Shown in pieces: positions 1-9,216 of a stretch of 64,000 nt of DNA. The notes under the pieces were generated by a model. It was not told the origin of the DNA. It saw nothing but the letters and a program-made list of their open reading frames with translations, and ran no database searches. How positions within the stretch are numbered: the stretch's first letter is position 1; the number at the start of each line of letters is the position of its first letter. Source of the stretch: Candidatus Methylomicrobium oryzae (lineage in GTDB: Bacteria; Pseudomonadota; Gammaproteobacteria; Methylococcales; Methylomonadaceae); the NCBI RefSeq assembly GCF_016745425.1, contig NZ_JAERVK010000012.1:124001-188000 (forward strand). Direction: 5' to 3'. Made by a program: the position numbers and the translations under genes.

Positions 1-1059
1 CATGATCAGATAATAGGTCGTCAGGTGCCGTGTATGCGGCCGGGCCTTGGCCAGTTCGCCGTGGCAGACCATCACCGCGATGAAGAACGCGGCCAGATGC
101 AGGGCCAGATTGACCCAGTACGGAATGATCGCCGGATTGATGAACGAATAGGCGATGAACGGCAGCAAGACCATCGGCTGCAGCTTGACCATCCACGGAT
201 GGATCGCATCGTGCCATTTCGAAAACACGATGATGAAGGTCAACAGGTAAAGCGTCAGCGGAATGATCCACAACAGCGGCACCGAAGCGATATCGGTGCT
301 GATGAAATTGGTCAGGCCGAGCAGCAGGCTGGACGGCACGAACGCCAGGGCCAGCCAATGCAGTTGGGTATAAGGATTTAGATCGTTATCGCTCCCGCTT
401 TCCTCCTCGACGATCGGATTCAGCCGATGCGACTTCCACAGCGCGAACGCGCAGCCGGCAATCAACAGACACAGCAGCCCGTAACCGATGCTCCAGTTGG
501 CTCGTTGGCTGTCCAGTCCGATATTCGGCTCCAGCAAAAACGGATAACTCAGCAGCGCGATCAGGCTGCCCGCATTGCTGGCTGCATAGAGGTAATAAGG
601 ATCATGGCTGGTATGGTGGCCGACGTTCGCAAACCATTTCTGGATCAAGGGGGCAGTCGTCGAAACCACGAAAAAAGGCAAGCCGATCGCGATGAACAGC
701 GTCCAGAGCAGCCAGAAGGTCGGATTGCTTTCGGTCGGCGGCGCCGCGTTTTCGGGCATCGCGACCGGCAACGCCAACAGACTGACCAGAATCACCGCGC
801 CGTGAATCAGCACCTGCCGATGCGTGTTTTGCCGCGTCGAAATCAGGTGCGCATACAGATAGCCGAGGAACAGCAACGTTTGATAGAACACCATGCAGGT
901 ATTCCAGACCGACGGCGATCCGCCCAGCAACGGCAGCAGGATCTTGCCGAACATCGGCTGCAGCACGAACATCAACGACGCGCTGGCGAACAGGGTGACG
1001 GCAAATAAAAGGATCAGGGACAGGCGGCGGTCGTTCGAGTTTTCTAAAGACGGACTCAT
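1..1059 (-). CDS. SpeE-like polytopic membrane protein, 3' part off the window
   Basis: An open frame of 353 codons starts at the ATG at 1059 and reads to the left edge without a stop, so the C-terminus is missing. The product is a chain of hydrophobic segments. It begins MSPSLENSNDRRLSLILL and contains FVLQPMFGKILLPLLGG and PFFVVSTTAPLIQKW, which resemble the membrane half of the fused 'MFS/spermidine synthase-like' family. In that family a soluble aminopropyltransferase-like domain usually follows; it would lie outside the window. The substrate is unknown. The gene lies downstream of polA on the same strand, about 205 nt after its stop. I see no strong ribosome-binding site. Family assignment is by recognition of the sequence pattern only. 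Confidence 0.72.
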   Translation of the reverse strand, partial: MSPSLENSNDRRLSLILLFAVTLFASASLMFVLQPMFGKILLPLLGGSPSVWNTCMVFYQTLLFLGYLYAHLISTRQNTHRQVLIHGAVILVSLLALPVAMPENAAPPTESNPTFWLLWTLFIAIGLPFFVVSTTAPLIQKWFANVGHHTSHDPYYLYAASNAGSLIALLSYPFLLEPNIGLDSQRANWSIGYGLLCLLIAGCAFALWKSHRLNPIVEEESGSDNDLNPYTQLHWLALAFVPSSLLLGLTNFISTDIASVPLLWIIPLTLYLLTFIIVFSKWHDAIHPWMVKLQPMVLLPFIAYSFINPAIIPYWVNLALHLAAFFIAVMVCHGELAKARPHTRHLTTYYLIM

Positions 1060-1220
1060 GGTGGATAAAGCATTCGCTGTTTAGTTATTATTCTTTGAAG
1101 GGCTTATTATTTTTTTGAGGCGCTAATGATAAAGCATTTGGTTGTCGTTGAGGCACTTTATTAGGACGGCCCTTAAACGGACGGTCACATATCCGAACAA
1201 AAATAATATTTCCGCGGTAT

Positions 1221-1242
1221 CGGCCTGCTTTTATGCGGGCCG
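1221..1242 (-). terminator. possible terminator hairpin after polA
   Basis: An eight-pair stem (one G-T pair) with a TTTTAT loop lies just past the polA stop. On the minus strand AT-rich sequence with a short T-run follows, though not directly after the stem. This is a weak call. Confidence 0.3.
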
Positions 1243-1264
1243 TATTACTCACCCGGATTCGGCA

Positions 1265-3970
1265 TCAATGCGCCTCGTCCCAGTTATCGCCGACGCCGAC
1301 ATCGACGAGCAACGGCACTTTCAAGTCGGCGGCGTAGCTCATGATCGACTCGATTTTCGCCCGGCAGTAGTCGAGCTGGTCTTCGGCGACCTCGAACACC
1401 AGCTCGTCGTGGACCTGCATGATCATTTTCGCGTCCGTCCGCTCCTCGGCCAGCCAGCGGTCGACCGCGATCATCGCCCGCTTGATGATATCCGCCGCGG
1501 TGCCCTGCATCGGCGCATTGATCGCGGTGCGCTCGGCATACTGGCGCTGCGCGGCGTTGCGCGAGTTGATATCGGGCAGGTACAGGCGGCGGCCGAACAG
1601 CGTCTCGACATAGCCCTGCTCCCGGGCCTGGGCCCGGATCGAATCCATGTAAGCCTTCACGCCGGGATAGCGCTCGAAATACAGGTCGATATACGACTGC
1701 GCCTTGCCCCGCGGCAAGCCGAGCTGTTGGGCGAGACCGAACGAGGACATCCCGTAGATCAGCCCGAAATTGATCGCCTTGGCCGAACGGCGCAAATCGT
1801 GCGTCACCCGATCCGGCGGCACCCCGAACACGTCCGCCGCGGTAGCGGTATGCACATCCACGCCGTCGCTGAACGCGCGCAGCAATCCCGCATCGTCGGA
1901 CAGATGCGCCATGATGCGCAGCTCGATCTGCGAATAGTCGGCCGCGAGAAGCTTGAAACCGCGCGGCGCGATAAATGCCTTGCGGATCTTGCGTCCTTCC
2001 CCGTTCCGGATCGGAATGTTTTGCAGGTTCGGATCCGAGGACGACAGCCGCCCGGTCGCGGCGACCGCCTGATGGTAGGAAGTATGAATCCGGCCGGTCT
2101 TCGGGTCGACCTGTTCGGGCAACCTGTCGGTATAGGTCGATTTGAGCTTGCTGAGGCCCCGGTGTTCGAGGATCAACCGGGGCAAGGGATAGTCGACGGC
2201 CAGTTCCTGCAGCACCGACTCGTCGGTGGATGGCAGGCCCTTCGGCGTTTTCTTCAGCACCGGCAACTGCAGCCGGTCGTACAGGATTTCCTGGATCTGT
2301 TTCGGCGAGCCGAGGTTGAAGCTGTGCCCGGCCAGTTCGTGCGCATGCTGTTCGAGGCTGACGATCTGGCTGGCCAGCTCCAGGCTTTGCTGCGCGAGCA
2401 TTTCGGTATCGATCGCGACGCCGTTGCGCTCGATCCGGGCCAGTACGCTGACCAGCGGCATCTCGATCTCGTGGTAGAGCCGGTACAGCGCATCGTGTTC
2501 GGCAAGCTGCGGGCACAGTTTACGGTGCAGGCGCAAAGTAATGTCCGCATCCTCGGCCGCGTAAGGAGCGGCCTGCTCGATCGGGATTTCCTCGAACGAC
2601 AGTTGCTTCGCGCCCTTGCCGGCGATGTCCTCGTAGCGGATCGTGTCGACGTCGAGGTATTTCTTGGCCAGGTCGTCCATGTTGTGCCGGGTGGCGGTGC
2701 TGTTATAGACGTAGGACTCCAGCATCGTGTCGTGCGCGATGCCTTGCAGGCCGATGCCCTCGTTGGCCAGCACATGCAGGTCGTATTTGATGTTCTGGCC
2801 GAGCTTGGCCTTGTCCGGATTTTCCAGCAGTGGACGCAGCCTCTCCAGCACGTGCGCCTTGTCGAGCTGTTCGGGCGCGCCGGGATAGTCGTGCGCGAGC
2901 GGCACATAGGCCGCATGGCCGGATTCGACCGCGAACGACACGCCGACGATCTGCGCCTTGCTGTAATCGAGGCTGGTCGTTTCGGTGTCGAAAGCGAACA
3001 GCTCGGCTTTCTCCAATTTCTCCAGCCAGCGTTCGAATTGTTCTTCCGTCAAAACCGTTTCGTATTCGGCTTTGCCGGCAAAAGTGTCCGGCGCGGCTAC
3101 AGAAGGCGCGGACGTCTCGCTGCCGAGCGCCTTCAGCCAGGTCGTGAAGCCGAATTCGGACAGCAGCGGTCTCAGTTCGGCCGAGTCGATCGGTTTGCGC
3201 GTCAGTTCGTCGATCTCGTACGGCAATTCGACTTCGCACTTGATCGTGGCCAACTGCTTCGACAGCGGCAGCTGATCGAGGCTCGCACGCAGATTCTCGC
3301 CGATTTTGCCGGTAATCTTGTCCGCGTTCGCGACCAGATTGTCCAGCGTGCCGTATTGTTCGAGCCATTTCGCGGCCGTTTTCGGACCGACCTTCGGCAC
3401 GCCCGGAATGTTGTCGACCGTGTCGCCGATCAGCGCCAGATAATCGACGATCTGGTCCGGCCGGACGCCGAATTTTTCGATTACGCCCTGGACGTCCATC
3501 CGGACGTTGTTCATCGTGTTTTCGAGCGAGATGTGCTCGTTGACCAGCTGCGCCATGTCCTTGTCGCCGGTCGAAATGATCACCTGATAGCCCAGTTTTT
3601 CGGCTTTCTGGGCCAGACAGCCCAGCACATCGTCCGCCTCGATCCCCGCCTCGATGATCAACGGCAGCCCCATCGCCTTCACCATCCGGTGCAGAGGCTC
3701 GATCTGGCAGCGCAGGTCGTCCGGCATCGGCGGCCGGTGCGCCTTGTAGTGCTCGTAAAGGTCGTGCCGGAAATTGTTGCCGGGCGCGTCGAAAACAACC
3801 GCGAAATGCGCGTCGGGATAATCGCCGAGCATCTTTTTCAGCATGTTCGAAACGCCGTAGACAGCATTAGTCGCCAGGCCCTGCGGACTGGTCAAGGGCG
3901 GCAGCGCATGATAAGCGCGGTACAGGAAAGACGAGCCGTCGACGAGAATCAGGCGTTTCGGAGCATTCAT
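1265..3970 (-). CDS. polA: DNA polymerase I
   Basis: Pol I fills gaps, removes RNA primers and takes part in excision repair. I choose the ATG at 3970 (MNAPKRLILVDGSSFLYR), because the open frame upstream of it is low-complexity sequence unlike the family; this gives 901 residues, close to the usual 900-930. The order is the 5'-nuclease domain (about 1-290), the 3'-5' exonuclease (about 310-500) and the polymerase (about 520-901). The proofreading motif FAFDTETTSLD keeps its acidic pair. The polymerase has motif A (LLAADYSQIELRI), motif B (RRSAKAINFGLIYG) and motif C (QVHDELVFE). All three activities should therefore be intact. Nothing odd is seen. A long open frame on the opposite strand is a codon-bias shadow. 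Confidence 0.97.
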   Translation of the reverse strand: MNAPKRLILVDGSSFLYRAYHALPPLTSPQGLATNAVYGVSNMLKKMLGDYPDAHFAVVFDAPGNNFRHDLYEHYKAHRPPMPDDLRCQIEPLHRMVKAMGLPLIIEAGIEADDVLGCLAQKAEKLGYQVIISTGDKDMAQLVNEHISLENTMNNVRMDVQGVIEKFGVRPDQIVDYLALIGDTVDNIPGVPKVGPKTAAKWLEQYGTLDNLVANADKITGKIGENLRASLDQLPLSKQLATIKCEVELPYEIDELTRKPIDSAELRPLLSEFGFTTWLKALGSETSAPSVAAPDTFAGKAEYETVLTEEQFERWLEKLEKAELFAFDTETTSLDYSKAQIVGVSFAVESGHAAYVPLAHDYPGAPEQLDKAHVLERLRPLLENPDKAKLGQNIKYDLHVLANEGIGLQGIAHDTMLESYVYNSTATRHNMDDLAKKYLDVDTIRYEDIAGKGAKQLSFEEIPIEQAAPYAAEDADITLRLHRKLCPQLAEHDALYRLYHEIEMPLVSVLARIERNGVAIDTEMLAQQSLELASQIVSLEQHAHELAGHSFNLGSPKQIQEILYDRLQLPVLKKTPKGLPSTDESVLQELAVDYPLPRLILEHRGLSKLKSTYTDRLPEQVDPKTGRIHTSYHQAVAATGRLSSSDPNLQNIPIRNGEGRKIRKAFIAPRGFKLLAADYSQIELRIMAHLSDDAGLLRAFSDGVDVHTATAADVFGVPPDRVTHDLRRSAKAINFGLIYGMSSFGLAQQLGLPRGKAQSYIDLYFERYPGVKAYMDSIRAQAREQGYVETLFGRRLYLPDINSRNAAQRQYAERTAINAPMQGTAADIIKRAMIAVDRWLAEERTDAKMIMQVHDELVFEVAEDQLDYCRAKIESIMSYAADLKVPLLVDVGVGDNWDEAH

Positions 3971-4042
3971 AAAAGCGGGCAAAAAAGGTAAAGGCGCAAG
4001 GCTAAAGGAAAAAGGCGCAAGACGCAAGGCTGAGGCAGACTC

Positions 4043-4078
4043 CGTAGGTCCGATTACGCTGCGCTAACCGGACCTACG
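4043..4078. repeat. REP-like palindrome (long form, copy 1)
   Basis: This imperfect palindrome has arms CGTAGGTCCG and CGGACCTACG around an inner ATTACGCTGCGCTAAC. A second 36-nt copy of the same plan lies at 17883-17918. It overlaps the last codons of the gene ending at 4064, so that protein's C-terminal residues are encoded by the repeat. Confidence 0.6.
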
Positions 4079-4849
4079 CGGGCTTCCAGCGGCGACCATA
4101 TTATGCAGGCGGTTCAAGGGAATTAGTATCGGTTCTGGGCGAACGCTGAGCATGATGTCTAGCTTTGGATGTCGGACAGCAAAAATAAATCTATGTTCAA
4201 GCTGATGTTCATCACGTTTTTCCTTCCGAAAAATCGCGCGTAACAATGCATCGTTGGCATGCGGGATTCGCTCGACATCCTCTACGTTCTCTATCCTATA
4301 CTCGCGACTCTCAACGTATTCAACTGGATTATCCATCATCAAAACCTGAAGAGAAAGATTGGCTATTGGAAGTGATTCGACAATCCTTCTGGAATGGTCC
4401 GACAGACAATCTAGCGTGAGTGTATTGGCAAGTGCATTTCCAATCGTGTCTCTGAAGGCGATGCGATCGGTAATCTCCCAGAATGAATCATAAGTAGAGT
4501 CAAACCGGGCAGCTTGATCTAGCGAAGGTGACGCCTCAGGTGGTGTAACTGAAACGCAGAAAATATAAACATTGTTCACCGTAGCAACGACCTTGGCATT
4601 CTGTTTTGGGATTATCGTTACGCCATTACCTCCGATAGCCCCGCCAGATAGACGATCACTTACTGCACTAGTAAGTGGTATTTCAACACCTTCCTTAATA
4701 GTAATTTTATGGGTTCCTTCACCATCATCAGCTATGGAAAACTTGGGATCCATATGACGGTAATACTCGAGCGTTCCAAGTTTAATGGATGTGGCACCTA
4801 ACGCCACGTTGTATTGACGAGGACAATATTTTATTAGGCGGTTACTCAT
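4064..4849 (-). CDS. hypothetical protein, DUF2971-like appearance
   Basis: This is a 261-residue cytosolic protein with no signal peptide or membrane segment. It starts at the ATG at 4849 behind GGAGTAG. The N-terminus (LIKYCPRQYNVALGATSIKL, then GTLEYYRHMD and DDGEGTH) recalls the KY-containing opening of DUF2971-type proteins, but I cannot assign it firmly. The gene is more AT-rich than polA and relA on either side, which suggests acquisition from elsewhere. Its last codons run into a REP-like palindrome, so the original stop may have been lost and the ending replaced. Function is unknown; a role in defence or stress is only a possibility suggested by the isolated, atypical-composition setting. 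Confidence 0.6.
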   Translation of the reverse strand: MSNRLIKYCPRQYNVALGATSIKLGTLEYYRHMDPKFSIADDGEGTHKITIKEGVEIPLTSAVSDRLSGGAIGGNGVTIIPKQNAKVVATVNNVYIFCVSVTPPEASPSLDQAARFDSTYDSFWEITDRIAFRDTIGNALANTLTLDCLSDHSRRIVESLPIANLSLQVLMMDNPVEYVESREYRIENVEDVERIPHANDALLRAIFRKEKRDEHQLEHRFIFAVRHPKLDIMLSVRPEPILIPLNRLHNMVAAGSPRRSG

Positions 4850-4992
4850 AAAACTACTCCACTTTTTTTATTAATGAATTACTTAGCAGCCATTCAATTA
4901 ATGAGTTCGCCTAACGGCAAATGATAGATATTAGTATCGATTACGATCGAGTCTGAATTAAAAAAATTTTTGGCCTAAATTAAAATTTACAC

Positions 4993-7107
4993 CTAAACCG
5001 TCTGCCGCCGCGAAACCTCGACGATGTTCGGCAGACAACTGATCCGGTTCAATACCTGGCTCAGCTGGCCGATGTTTTCGATCTGGATGGTCAGGTTCAG
5101 ATCGGCCGAAAAGTCGGGATGCGTGTTCAGCGAGGCATTCGAGATATGAATCTTCGAATGAGCCAGAAGCTGGGTCACGTTGCTGAGCAAATCCTTGGCG
5201 CTCTGGGCCTGGATCCGAATCGGCACCGAATAATAAGATTTGTCGCCGCCCCATTCGACCCGGATCAGCTGCGCCTGCTTTTCGGGCGGCAAGTGCAGGA
5301 TATTCTCGCAGCTCACTCTATGGATAATGATGCCTTTTTTGTGCGAAATATAACCGATGATCTCGTCGCCCTGCACCGGCGAACAGCAGTGCGCGAACGT
5401 GGTCAGCACGTTGTCGATCCCGTCGACAGTGACCGCCGATTTGGCTGACGGCTTTTTCTGCTGCACCTTGGCGGGCGGTATTTCCAGCTCGGAAATTTTG
5501 AAAAACGCGGCGAGCTGACGGCTGTTGATGTCGCCGCGACCGATCGCCTCGAAAAACCGGTCTTTGTCGGTATGTTTGAAGTGTTTCGCCAGCTCGTTCA
5601 GATTGACCATTTTCAGGCCGAGCCGCTGCACTTCCTTATCCAATATGCTCTTCCCGGTTGCGATGTTCTGCGCCATCTGCTGGTTCTTGAACCAGCTCTT
5701 GACGCGCCCGATCGCGTGCGGCGATTTCAGATAACCCAGATTCGGATCGATCCAGTTGTGGTTCGGGCCGCCTTCTTTCGCGGTCAGAATCTCGACCTGT
5801 TCGCCCGATTTCAGCGCATAGGTCAACGGGGTGATCCGCCCGTTCACTTTGGCGCCGCGGCAACGGTGACCGATTTCGGTGTGGATCGCATAGGCGAAAT
5901 CGAGCGGCGTCGAACCTTTGACCAAATCGATCAGCTTGCCCGCCGGGGTCAGCACATAAACGCGGTCGGAGAACAGTTCGGTTTTGAAATCCTCGGCCAG
6001 GGTCTCGTCGTTGTCCTTTTCTTCGAGTAGCTTGCGCAAGGAGGCGATGTTTTTTTCGACCGCAGCGTTGTGCTTGCCGCCTTCCTTATAGGACCAGTGC
6101 GCCGCGACGCCCATTTCGGCGAACTCGTGCATTTCGCGGGTGCGGATCTGCACCTCGATCCGGTTGCCTTCGTTGTCGACGATGACCGTGTGCAGCGACT
6201 GGTAGCCGTTTTCCTTGGGGTTGGCGATGTAGTCGTCGAACTCTTTCGGAATGGTCTGCCAGAGGCTGTGTACGAGGCCCAGCACGGTATAGCACTGAGT
6301 CAGATTGGTCACGATCACGCGCACGGCCAGAAGATCGTACAGTTCCTCGATGTCGAGCTGCTTTCGCTGCATCTTTTTCCAGATGCTGTAGATGTGCTTC
6401 GGCCTTCCGTACACTTCGGCGGTGATGCTTTCGAGGCCGAGCGCGGCGTTCAGCTGCTCGATGAAACGGTTCACGCAGCGCTCGCGCTCCGTCCGCTTGT
6501 CGGCCAGCGACTTGGCGATGCTCTTGTAGACCAGGGGCTCCAGGTAGCGGAACGCCATGTCTTCGAGCTCCCATTTGAACTGGTGAATCCCCATCCGGTT
6601 CGCAAGCGGCGCATAAATGTCGAGCGTTTCGCGCGCGATGAAGTGGCGCACTTCTTCCGGCTCGCCCGCGAGGCTGCGCAGCCGCTTGATCCGGTAGGCC
6701 AGCTTGATCAATACTGCCCGCACGTCGTGCGTCATCGAGAGCAGCATCCGGCGCAGGGTTTCGGTCTGGTTCGGCTGGTGCGTCATCTCAGGCGTGTAAA
6801 CGGACAGCTTGTTCAGCCAGTTCACGTCCTTGACCAGGGAATCGACTGTTTCGCCGAACAGGCCGACGATGTCCGGCCGGGGATCCAGGGCAGTTAGCCG
6901 CGGGTCGCTTAGAATGGCCGCCAGCGTCGTTTTCAGATCGACATGAAAATCCGTTAAAATGGCCGCCACTTCAAACCCTTTCGGACGATAATAATGAGGA
7001 TCGTCGGGAATTTGGGCGATAATGGCAAGCGCCTGGTTCAGCTGTTCGCAGTCGGGCGCGGAAAACCCGTCCAACAGCGATTTATTGGGATCGATTTTTT
7101 TCGACAT
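4993..7107 (-). CDS. relA: GTP pyrophosphokinase RelA, (p)ppGpp synthetase
   Basis: RelA makes (p)ppGpp from ATP and GTP or GDP on ribosomes stalled with uncharged tRNA. I choose the ATG at 7107 (MSKKIDPNKSLLDG, 704 residues) over a TTG two codons earlier. The order is a pseudo-hydrolase domain (about 25-190), the synthetase (about 230-370), TGS (DRVYVLTPAGKLIDLVKG), a helical region, the zinc-finger/RIS segment (HCCSPVQGDEIIGY) and a C-terminal ACT domain. The hydrolase lacks the HD metal motif: ILSDPRL stands where bifunctional enzymes have a LLHDxxED pattern. The synthetase carries EFDD (IPKEFDDYIANPKENGYQS), the EXDD signature of monofunctional RelA. A separate SpoT is expected elsewhere. 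The gene is divergent from ugd. Confidence 0.95.
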   Translation of the reverse strand: MSKKIDPNKSLLDGFSAPDCEQLNQALAIIAQIPDDPHYYRPKGFEVAAILTDFHVDLKTTLAAILSDPRLTALDPRPDIVGLFGETVDSLVKDVNWLNKLSVYTPEMTHQPNQTETLRRMLLSMTHDVRAVLIKLAYRIKRLRSLAGEPEEVRHFIARETLDIYAPLANRMGIHQFKWELEDMAFRYLEPLVYKSIAKSLADKRTERERCVNRFIEQLNAALGLESITAEVYGRPKHIYSIWKKMQRKQLDIEELYDLLAVRVIVTNLTQCYTVLGLVHSLWQTIPKEFDDYIANPKENGYQSLHTVIVDNEGNRIEVQIRTREMHEFAEMGVAAHWSYKEGGKHNAAVEKNIASLRKLLEEKDNDETLAEDFKTELFSDRVYVLTPAGKLIDLVKGSTPLDFAYAIHTEIGHRCRGAKVNGRITPLTYALKSGEQVEILTAKEGGPNHNWIDPNLGYLKSPHAIGRVKSWFKNQQMAQNIATGKSILDKEVQRLGLKMVNLNELAKHFKHTDKDRFFEAIGRGDINSRQLAAFFKISELEIPPAKVQQKKPSAKSAVTVDGIDNVLTTFAHCCSPVQGDEIIGYISHKKGIIIHRVSCENILHLPPEKQAQLIRVEWGGDKSYYSVPIRIQAQSAKDLLSNVTQLLAHSKIHISNASLNTHPDFSADLNLTIQIENIGQLSQVLNRISCLPNIVEVSRRQTV

Positions 7108-7222
7108 TATCAAGGAAAATGCAAGAGCCGCTACGGACTTTTGACCCGATTACTCGGAAACGTATGGCAGGCGTTGTCGCCATTTATAATCAAATTCTTC
7201 TTTTAATAATAAAACGAATAAA

Positions 7223-8545
7223 ATGAAAATTACAGTATTCGGTAGCGGTTATGTCGGTTTGGTGACGGGCGCCTGTCTGGCGGATGTCGGTAACCAGGTC
7301 GTTTGCATGGATATAGATGCGGAAAAAATCGCCAAGTTGCAGCAGGGGGGGATTCCGATCTTCGAACCGGGCCTCGACGCGATGGTCAGGGAAAATCAGG
7401 CGGCAGGCCGCCTTCGATTCACGACCGACGTGAAGGAAGCGGTTGAGCACGGCGTTTTCCAGTTCATCGCGGTCGGCACCCCGCCCGACGAAGACGGCTC
7501 GGCCGATTTGCGTTATGTGCTGGCCGTCGCCGAAAGCATCGCCGAATACATGACCGATTATCGAGTCGTGATCGATAAATCGACCGTGCCGGTCGGCACC
7601 GCCGACAAGGTCCGGGCAAAGATCGGCGAAGGACTGGCAAAACGCGGCGAAGAAATCGAATTCGACGTGGTTTCAAATCCGGAGTTTTTAAAGGAAGGAG
7701 CGGCGCTGAACGACTTCATGCGCCCCGACCGGATCATCATCGGCGCGGACAATCCGCGCACCGCGGAATTGCTTAGAGCGCTGTATGCGCCGTTCAACCG
7801 CAGCCACGACCGGATCATCACGATGGACGTGCGCTCCGCCGAACTGACCAAGTACGCGGCCAACGCGATGCTGGCCACCAAGATCAGCTTCATGAACGAG
7901 CTCGCGAATCTGGCCGAATATCTGGGCGCCGATATCGAACAGGTCCGCCAGGGCATCGGCTCGGACAGCCGGATCGGCTACAGTTTCATCTATCCCGGCT
8001 GCGGTTACGGCGGCTCCTGCTTTCCGAAGGATGTGAAGGCGCTCGAACGCACCGCGCGCGAACAAGGCTATCATGCCGAACTGTTGAACGCGGTCGAAAA
8101 TGTGAACAATCGCCAAAAGAACCGGCTGTTCGAAAAAATTGCCGATTATTACCAGGATAAGCTCGAAGGCAAGGTTTTCGCGCTTTGGGGGCTCGCCTTC
8201 AAGCCCGATACCGACGACATGCGCGAAGCGCCGAGCCGGGTGGTGATCGAAAGCCTGTGCGGAGCCGGCGCGGCCGTTCAGGCCTACGATCCCGAAGCGC
8301 TGGCCGAAGCCCGGCGGATTTACGGCGACAATCCGCGTTTGAAACTCTGCGCTTCGCCCCACGAAGCCTTGGAGAATGCCGATGCGCTAATTATCGTGAC
8401 CGAATGGAAGGAATTCAGAAGCCCCGATTTCGACGCGTTGAGCCGCTCGCTGCGCGACAAAGTGATCTTCGACGGCCGCAACATGTACGAGCCCCGGTTT
8501 GTACGCCGCAGCGGTCTGGATTATCATGCCATAGGCAGACCTTAA
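7223..8545 (+). CDS. ugd: UDP-glucose 6-dehydrogenase
   Basis: The enzyme oxidises UDP-glucose to UDP-glucuronate with two NAD+, supplying uronic acid for surface polysaccharide. The 440-residue product has the N-terminal Rossmann motif [20 protein letters not shown], the substrate-binding segment [14 protein letters not shown], and the catalytic-cysteine motif [18 protein letters not shown] near residue 260. The C-terminal UDP-binding domain includes [16 protein letters not shown]. Length fits the family. It is divergent from relA with about 115 nt between them. It lies far from the polysaccharide locus at 36-64 kb but could feed it. Confidence 0.95.
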   Translation: MKITVFGSGYVGLVTGACLADVGNQVVCMDIDAEKIAKLQQGGIPIFEPGLDAMVRENQAAGRLRFTTDVKEAVEHGVFQFIAVGTPPDEDGSADLRYVLAVAESIAEYMTDYRVVIDKSTVPVGTADKVRAKIGEGLAKRGEEIEFDVVSNPEFLKEGAALNDFMRPDRIIIGADNPRTAELLRALYAPFNRSHDRIITMDVRSAELTKYAANAMLATKISFMNELANLAEYLGADIEQVRQGIGSDSRIGYSFIYPGCGYGGSCFPKDVKALERTAREQGYHAELLNAVENVNNRQKNRLFEKIADYYQDKLEGKVFALWGLAFKPDTDDMREAPSRVVIESLCGAGAAVQAYDPEALAEARRIYGDNPRLKLCASPHEALENADALIIVTEWKEFRSPDFDALSRSLRDKVIFDGRNMYEPRFVRRSGLDYHAIGRP

Positions 8546-8718
8546 TCAATACTGTTATGATAAAAGTATGATAAGGCGCGCCGCGGAGCGTACCCGGAAC
8601 TTAACTATCGGAAAAACCGCCGAAAAGGAGAAGTATTGCGTTTCCTGTCCGATCTTCGAGATCACATTCCTAACTCTCCCTCCTGTGGAAGACCTCAACC
8701 ATTTTTTTAACGCCCAAC

Positions 8719-9216
8719 ATGACTAAACAAGAGAAATCCCTCGCGATGACCGTGCTGATGACGCCGGACATGGCCAATTTCGCCGGCAATGTGCACGGCG
8801 GTTCGCTGCTGAAACTGCTCGACCAGGTTGCCTATGCCTGCGCGGCGAAATACTGCAAGAATTACGTCGTGACCGCGGCGCTGGATCAGGTGTTTTTCAA
8901 GGAAAATATCAACGTCGGCGATCTGGTGACCTTTTATGCGCATGTGAACCATGTCGGCCGTTCCTCGATGGAGGTGGGGATCAAGGTGGTCGCCGAAAAT
9001 CTGACGACCCACGAAAAGCGGCACACGACTTCCTGCTATTTCACGATGGTCGCGATCGACGGGCACGGGCACAGCATCGAAGTGCCCCAATTGGAACTCG
9101 AAAACGATATCGAGCGGCAGTTGTTCAAAGATGCCGAACAGCGTAAGAAAAATCGTGAGGAATTGCTCGAAAAAAACCGCGCGATCCGGGTCGATCTGCC
9201 GGAGGGGCTGCTCTAA
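8719..9216 (+). CDS. acyl-CoA thioesterase, hotdog fold
   Basis: This is a 165-residue acyl-CoA hydrolase of the YciA/BACH hotdog group, which releases CoA from acyl-CoA. The family pattern is clear: VLMTPDMANFAGNVHGGSLL with the N-x-H-G-G helix start, then ALDQVFFKENINVGDLVTFY and GRSSMEVGIKVVAE. A charged tail of about 35 residues after the hotdog domain (IERQLFKDAEQRKKNREELL) is probably a helical extension. The gene ends exactly where the parC GTG begins, so the two are probably translated from one message. The physiological acyl chain cannot be read from the sequence. Confidence 0.88.
   Translation: MTKQEKSLAMTVLMTPDMANFAGNVHGGSLLKLLDQVAYACAAKYCKNYVVTAALDQVFFKENINVGDLVTFYAHVNHVGRSSMEVGIKVVAENLTTHEKRHTTSCYFTMVAIDGHGHSIEVPQLELENDIERQLFKDAEQRKKNREELLEKNRAIRVDLPEGLL

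Noticed and set aside
1142-3991. Very long open frame on the strand opposite polA
   Set aside because: It covers the polA gene almost exactly, has no ribosome site and its product is rich in Arg, Gln and Asp as expected of a codon-bias shadow. PolA is complete with all motifs.
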